64,000 bases of DNA from contig SADC01001204.1 of NCBI GenBank assembly GCA_004194705.1, positions 310,001 through 374,000 of the forward strand, read 5' to 3'. Position 1 is the stretch's first letter; each line of letters starts with the position of its first letter. This document shows positions 61,401 to 64,000 of this stretch, piece after piece. The position numbers and the translations under genes were made by a program. The DNA comes from Ditylenchus dipsaci. Taxonomy: Eukaryota; Nematoda; Chromadorea; Rhabditida; Anguinidae. A model generated the notes under the pieces. It had not been told where the DNA came from. It did not search any database and worked only from the letters and a program-made list of their open reading frames with translations.

Positions 61401-62285
61401 ACAAAACTTTGTGCTCTTCCAGCCTCAGGAATCAATCGAATTTATCCATTTTTCTGCTGAGTACGAAACAGTATGTATTATAGATAATGTTTTACTAGGC
61501 TTTTTGCATGGAGGTTTATTTTAAGATCCGAACTCCGCTGGTGGCTGATGTTCCAACGTCTCTCCTCAGGTACCGAGAAAATCACTTTGATGTTGTCAGT
61601 TGTTAATTGAGTATGTTGTATTTGTTAATTGAGTATGTTGTATTTGTTATCTGATGTTATATGGAATAAAAATGTTGATTGGTATGGTTTGATGTTGTGA
61701 TGAAAATATTATAGAGTGTGTCATAAAAAATAACCACTTCGACTTTAAAATTAATCTTATAGTGGTTTTAGTTGAAACAGTGACTTTTTTGGCTTTCAGA
61801 ACTGTTTCACTGTATCCTTAGTGAGTTTGACGATTTTTTGAGACATAAGGCGTGAAAGTTTCGAAAATCTACCTAGCGAAGGTCTGCAAAGGTCACCGTA
61901 TGCAAGATTTTTATGTGTTCACATTGTTATGACCTACTTCGTAGCGTTTAAAAGGCACGTACAATAATAGCTGAAAAAAATTCTGGATATCCTTGTATTG
62001 AACTTCAAGCCATATAAAGATGAAACGAAAATTCACACTAGGTTACGATCCACTTTGTCAAACGAAAGCAGCCTTGTGAAAACCAGTTTTCTGAATCGGC
62101 TTATCTAAAAATCTAACCTACTTTTTATTTAAAATCGAAACACCGTGGTAGAAAAACCAATTTTTGAAAAGAGGAAAAAAGGCGCGAATTTGAAAAAAGT
62201 GGAAAAAAAGGGCCAAACGACTTACGTAAGTCGTTTGGCCCTTTTTTTCCACAAATGGAAAAAAAGGGCCAAACGCCCCTACGCC
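58447..62285 (+). mobile_element. Complete Mutator-like element (MULE)
   Basis: The terminal inverted repeats are 58447-58551 and 62178-62285, starting GGTCGTAG / GGGCGTAG and holding GGCCC(T)nCCATTTGTGG. Each contains a perfect 30-bp palindrome centred on ACTTACGTAAGT (58489-58518 and 62211-62240). The flanks are a direct repeat CATATAGTTG (58437-58446 and 62286-62295), close to the 9-bp target duplication of MULEs. The only gene is the transposase-OTU fusion. It is inserted in a foldback element, whose halves lie on either side. Confidence 0.85.
58867..61606 (+). CDS. MULE transposase with C-terminal OTU-like cysteine protease domain
   Basis: Eleven exons: 58867-59059, 59104-59214, 59259-59373, 59423-59717, 59759-59911, 59958-60146, 60192-60512, 60559-60736, 60779-61127, 61170-61470, 61526-61606, about 763 residues. 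An N-terminal FLYWCH-like or zinc-binding part (KFRVFKKKQEGIYECIDC...HPSNCFLW) precedes the MULE core: LLMADGTFDLCPKKFSQIYV, FHCDYEKSEMM, RGCLFHYTKAIMRK. After a basic coiled-coil linker comes an OTU-like domain with VPANGHCFYGSVA (candidate catalytic Cys), HWGNSSLLILAARLY and RYRENHFDVVS (candidate His). The usual Asp of DGNC is Asn here. Six frame slips (59059, 59632, 59787, 60251, 60387, 61060) each resolve by one G or C, and the sum then divides by three. AATAAA at 61665-61670. No nonsense mutation is seen, so the element may be functional. Confidence 0.8.
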
Positions 62286-62295
62286 CATATAGTTG

Positions 62296-63468
62296 AGCTA
62301 GTGTGCTAAATTATCTAAATTATCTAAATTTGTATTCTGAGTCTATGAAAGACTTTGACTTCATAAAAGACAGGTGAATTAATTGATGGTAAAGCCGCTG
62401 GGCTCTAGGTCTAATCTAACATACAAACGCTTGGCACTCTCTCGGCTGCTTCATTACTCAACAACCTCTGATGGATAAGTATTGAAAATGCGCAAGCTTA
62501 CCGAATTCACCATCAATACAATGCACGATGATAATTCCATGGCACACCTTCGGTATACCCCCAGCAGTCAACTTCGGAATACCCCCAGCAGTCAACTTTG
62601 GTATACCCCAGCACTTAATTAGGAACACACCCCTCATGTTACTCACAATTAAAAGCTGAGGATGTAAGCTACATGATGGTATAAACATTTGTTAATTTAG
62701 TTCACGTAAATGTATATTTTTTAATTAAAATAGAACTAAATATTTTTTGAATATTCGATTTTCATTCGAAAAGATTCAATTTTATTTTATTCGAAAAATA
62801 TACATTGTTGTGAACTAAACCAAGAAATTTTCACACCATTGTGTAGCTAACATCTTCAGTTTTCAATTGTGTGGTAACATGAGGGGGTGTTTCCGAATTA
62901 ATTGCTGGGGTATATCAAAGTTGACTGCTGGGGTATTCCGAAGTTGACTGCTGGGGGTATTACGAAGTTTAGCCAATTCCATCAACTTAGCCACATTTTG
63001 CTCCACCACTTTGAGAAGAGCAACACTTCAGTCCATAAATTTTGGATCTTAACGGCTTTTTCTTGTTAGAAAAGAGTGTTGGCCGAAATAGCCGGTAAAA
63101 GTGGAACCTTTTGCCAACTTCCTATGATCTATCAGGGATTTGCAATTTCGAGTGCTGGACCAAACGAAATTCTCGGTTCGGCTTTCTCGAAAATCGGTTT
63201 TGGTCAAAAAAGACTGAAAACGATATGCGGATTAAGTGTATCGACATATGTATATATTTCTGAAGTTTTATTAGACATAAATAAGCACAGTAGCTCAAGT
63301 ATAAGTGCTACAGACGAAAATCGGATTGCTACAAAAGAGTAAATTTGCTACAAAAAAAGTAAATTTGCCACAAAAAAAAGTAAATTTGTTACAAAATAAA
63401 TTTGCCACAAAAAAGTAAATTTGCACAAAAAAAAGTAAATTTGCCACAGAAAAAATGATTAACCATTA
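62296..63468. mobile_element. Right part of the split foldback element
   Basis: It resumes with AGCTAGTGTGCTAAATTATC and ends in inverted AAATTTGCTACAAAA units (63330-63450) and ATGATTAACC at 63468. The core (62990-63230) is a diverged copy of the coding-like core at 39535-39795 (RVLAEIAG then GFAISSAGPNEI) with at least one stop. A GGGTATACCCCAGCAGTCAA repeat pair (62560-62610 and 62905-62960) forms an inner foldback. Confidence 0.7.
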
Positions 63469-63519
63469 AGTTTTTGTTTTAAAAGCGATTTTTTGTAATT
63501 TTGAACCACGTTTTGTTGG

Positions 63520-63665
63520 ACAAAGCTTTTTTCTGGAGCAAAAAGACTTTTGTAGGTCAAATATTTTTGGTCAAAAAGATTTTTTTTGGGTCAAAAAAGA
63601 CTTTTGTTTGGGGCAAAAAAGCTTTTTTGGAGCAAATTGGCTTTTCTTGGTGGACATTTTTTTTA
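63520..63665. repeat. GGAGCAAAAAGACTTTT repeats
   Basis: Five or six units of GGTCAAAAAGACTTTT / GGAGCAAAAAG resemble the arrays at 51745-53220. Probably a fragment of the same family. Confidence 0.5.
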
Positions 63666-63904
63666 GTTGTAATTCTGCATTCCTTTTATTTTTATAACAC
63701 ATACAGAGTGTCCAAAATTACGTGTGCATTTTTCAAAAAATTGGTCATGGGCTCCCGCGAACCGGTGAAACTTCAAAAATTTCTTTATTTTAATCCTAAA
63801 ATATTCAGAATTATTTTTTAGTAAAGTTATAATTAAAATATTGAAAAAGCAGAGCCGGCATTGGGAATCGAACACACTAACAACGTTGACCAAACGGGTG
63901 TACG

Positions 63905-64000
63905 GCCAGTTCGCACGCTTTTCAAAGTGGCCAGTTCGCCACGCTTTTCAAAGTGGCCAGTTCGCCACGCTTTTTCAAAGTGGCCAGTTCGCCACGCTTT
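63905..64000. repeat. CAAAGTGGCCAGTTCGCCAC tandem repeat, cut by window end
   Basis: Three and a half units of about 28 bp (GGCCAGTTCGCCACGCTTTT...CAAAGT) run to the last base. It is related in sequence to the inverted words at 14795-14945 and probably marks one arm of a foldback continuing outside the window. Confidence 0.7.

Overview
The window is eukaryotic and looks like an animal, most likely a nematode or close ecdysozoan relative. Genes are split by many very short introns (about 40-60 nt) that end in TTTCAG or TTTTAG. The gene set includes a ciliary IFT protein, a presynaptic active-zone protein and a Polo kinase. Between and inside the genes the DNA is dense with palindromic foldback transposons, including elements with TTTAAAGGGGCATG ends. 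The assignment to nematodes is inference; no rRNA or mitochondrial marker is present. No CRISPR, operon, IS element or complete tRNA was found.

Layout. 1-5,000: nested foldback repeats, no gene. 5,056-7,654 (+): Polo-like kinase, 16 exons. 8,400-9,600: GTTTCCCTGTAA element. 10,000-13,000: composite repeats and a pogo/Tigger transposase fossil. 13,277-13,887 (+): unrecognised gene. 15,290-16,425: large foldback. 17,100-30,843 (+): ELKS/CAST (ERC) active-zone protein, 16 exons, with a minisatellite, a 188-bp satellite, several MITEs and a second pogo fossil in its introns. 31,225-32,740: Tc1/mariner-like transposon. 33,850-36,000 (-): hAT-like remnant, zinc-finger gene, one orphan terminal exon. 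36,500-40,700: repeats. 40,801-45,252 (-): CLUAP1/DYF-3, 10 exons, divergent from 45,820-48,912 (+): a Cdc1/PGAP5-type metallophosphoesterase. 49,500-53,500: repeats. 53,650-57,586 (+): TAM41 mitochondrial CDP-diacylglycerol synthase, 9 exons. 58,061-58,171 (+): probable first coding exon of a PDZ protein. 58,447-62,285: a complete Mutator-like element with a transposase-OTU fusion gene, inserted into an older foldback element. 62,300-64,000: rest of that foldback, then a tandem repeat cut by the window end.

Three points stand out. (1) The Mutator-like element has paired 105-108 bp terminal repeats, a flanking 10-bp direct repeat and a transposase carrying a C-terminal OTU cysteine-protease-like domain. 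(2) Conserved genes are interrupted by about 22 one-base frame slips that are almost all explained by loss of one base from a G or C run. This looks like assembly error, not gene decay, and it makes simple ORF calling fail here. (3) A MITE family with TACCGTATT...CTCTAAT ends encloses different interiors, and one member carries a pogo transposase remnant, which suggests the source of the family.

Gene models were built by eye from frame, splice sites and remembered family conservation. Exon edges are the best reading, not proven.
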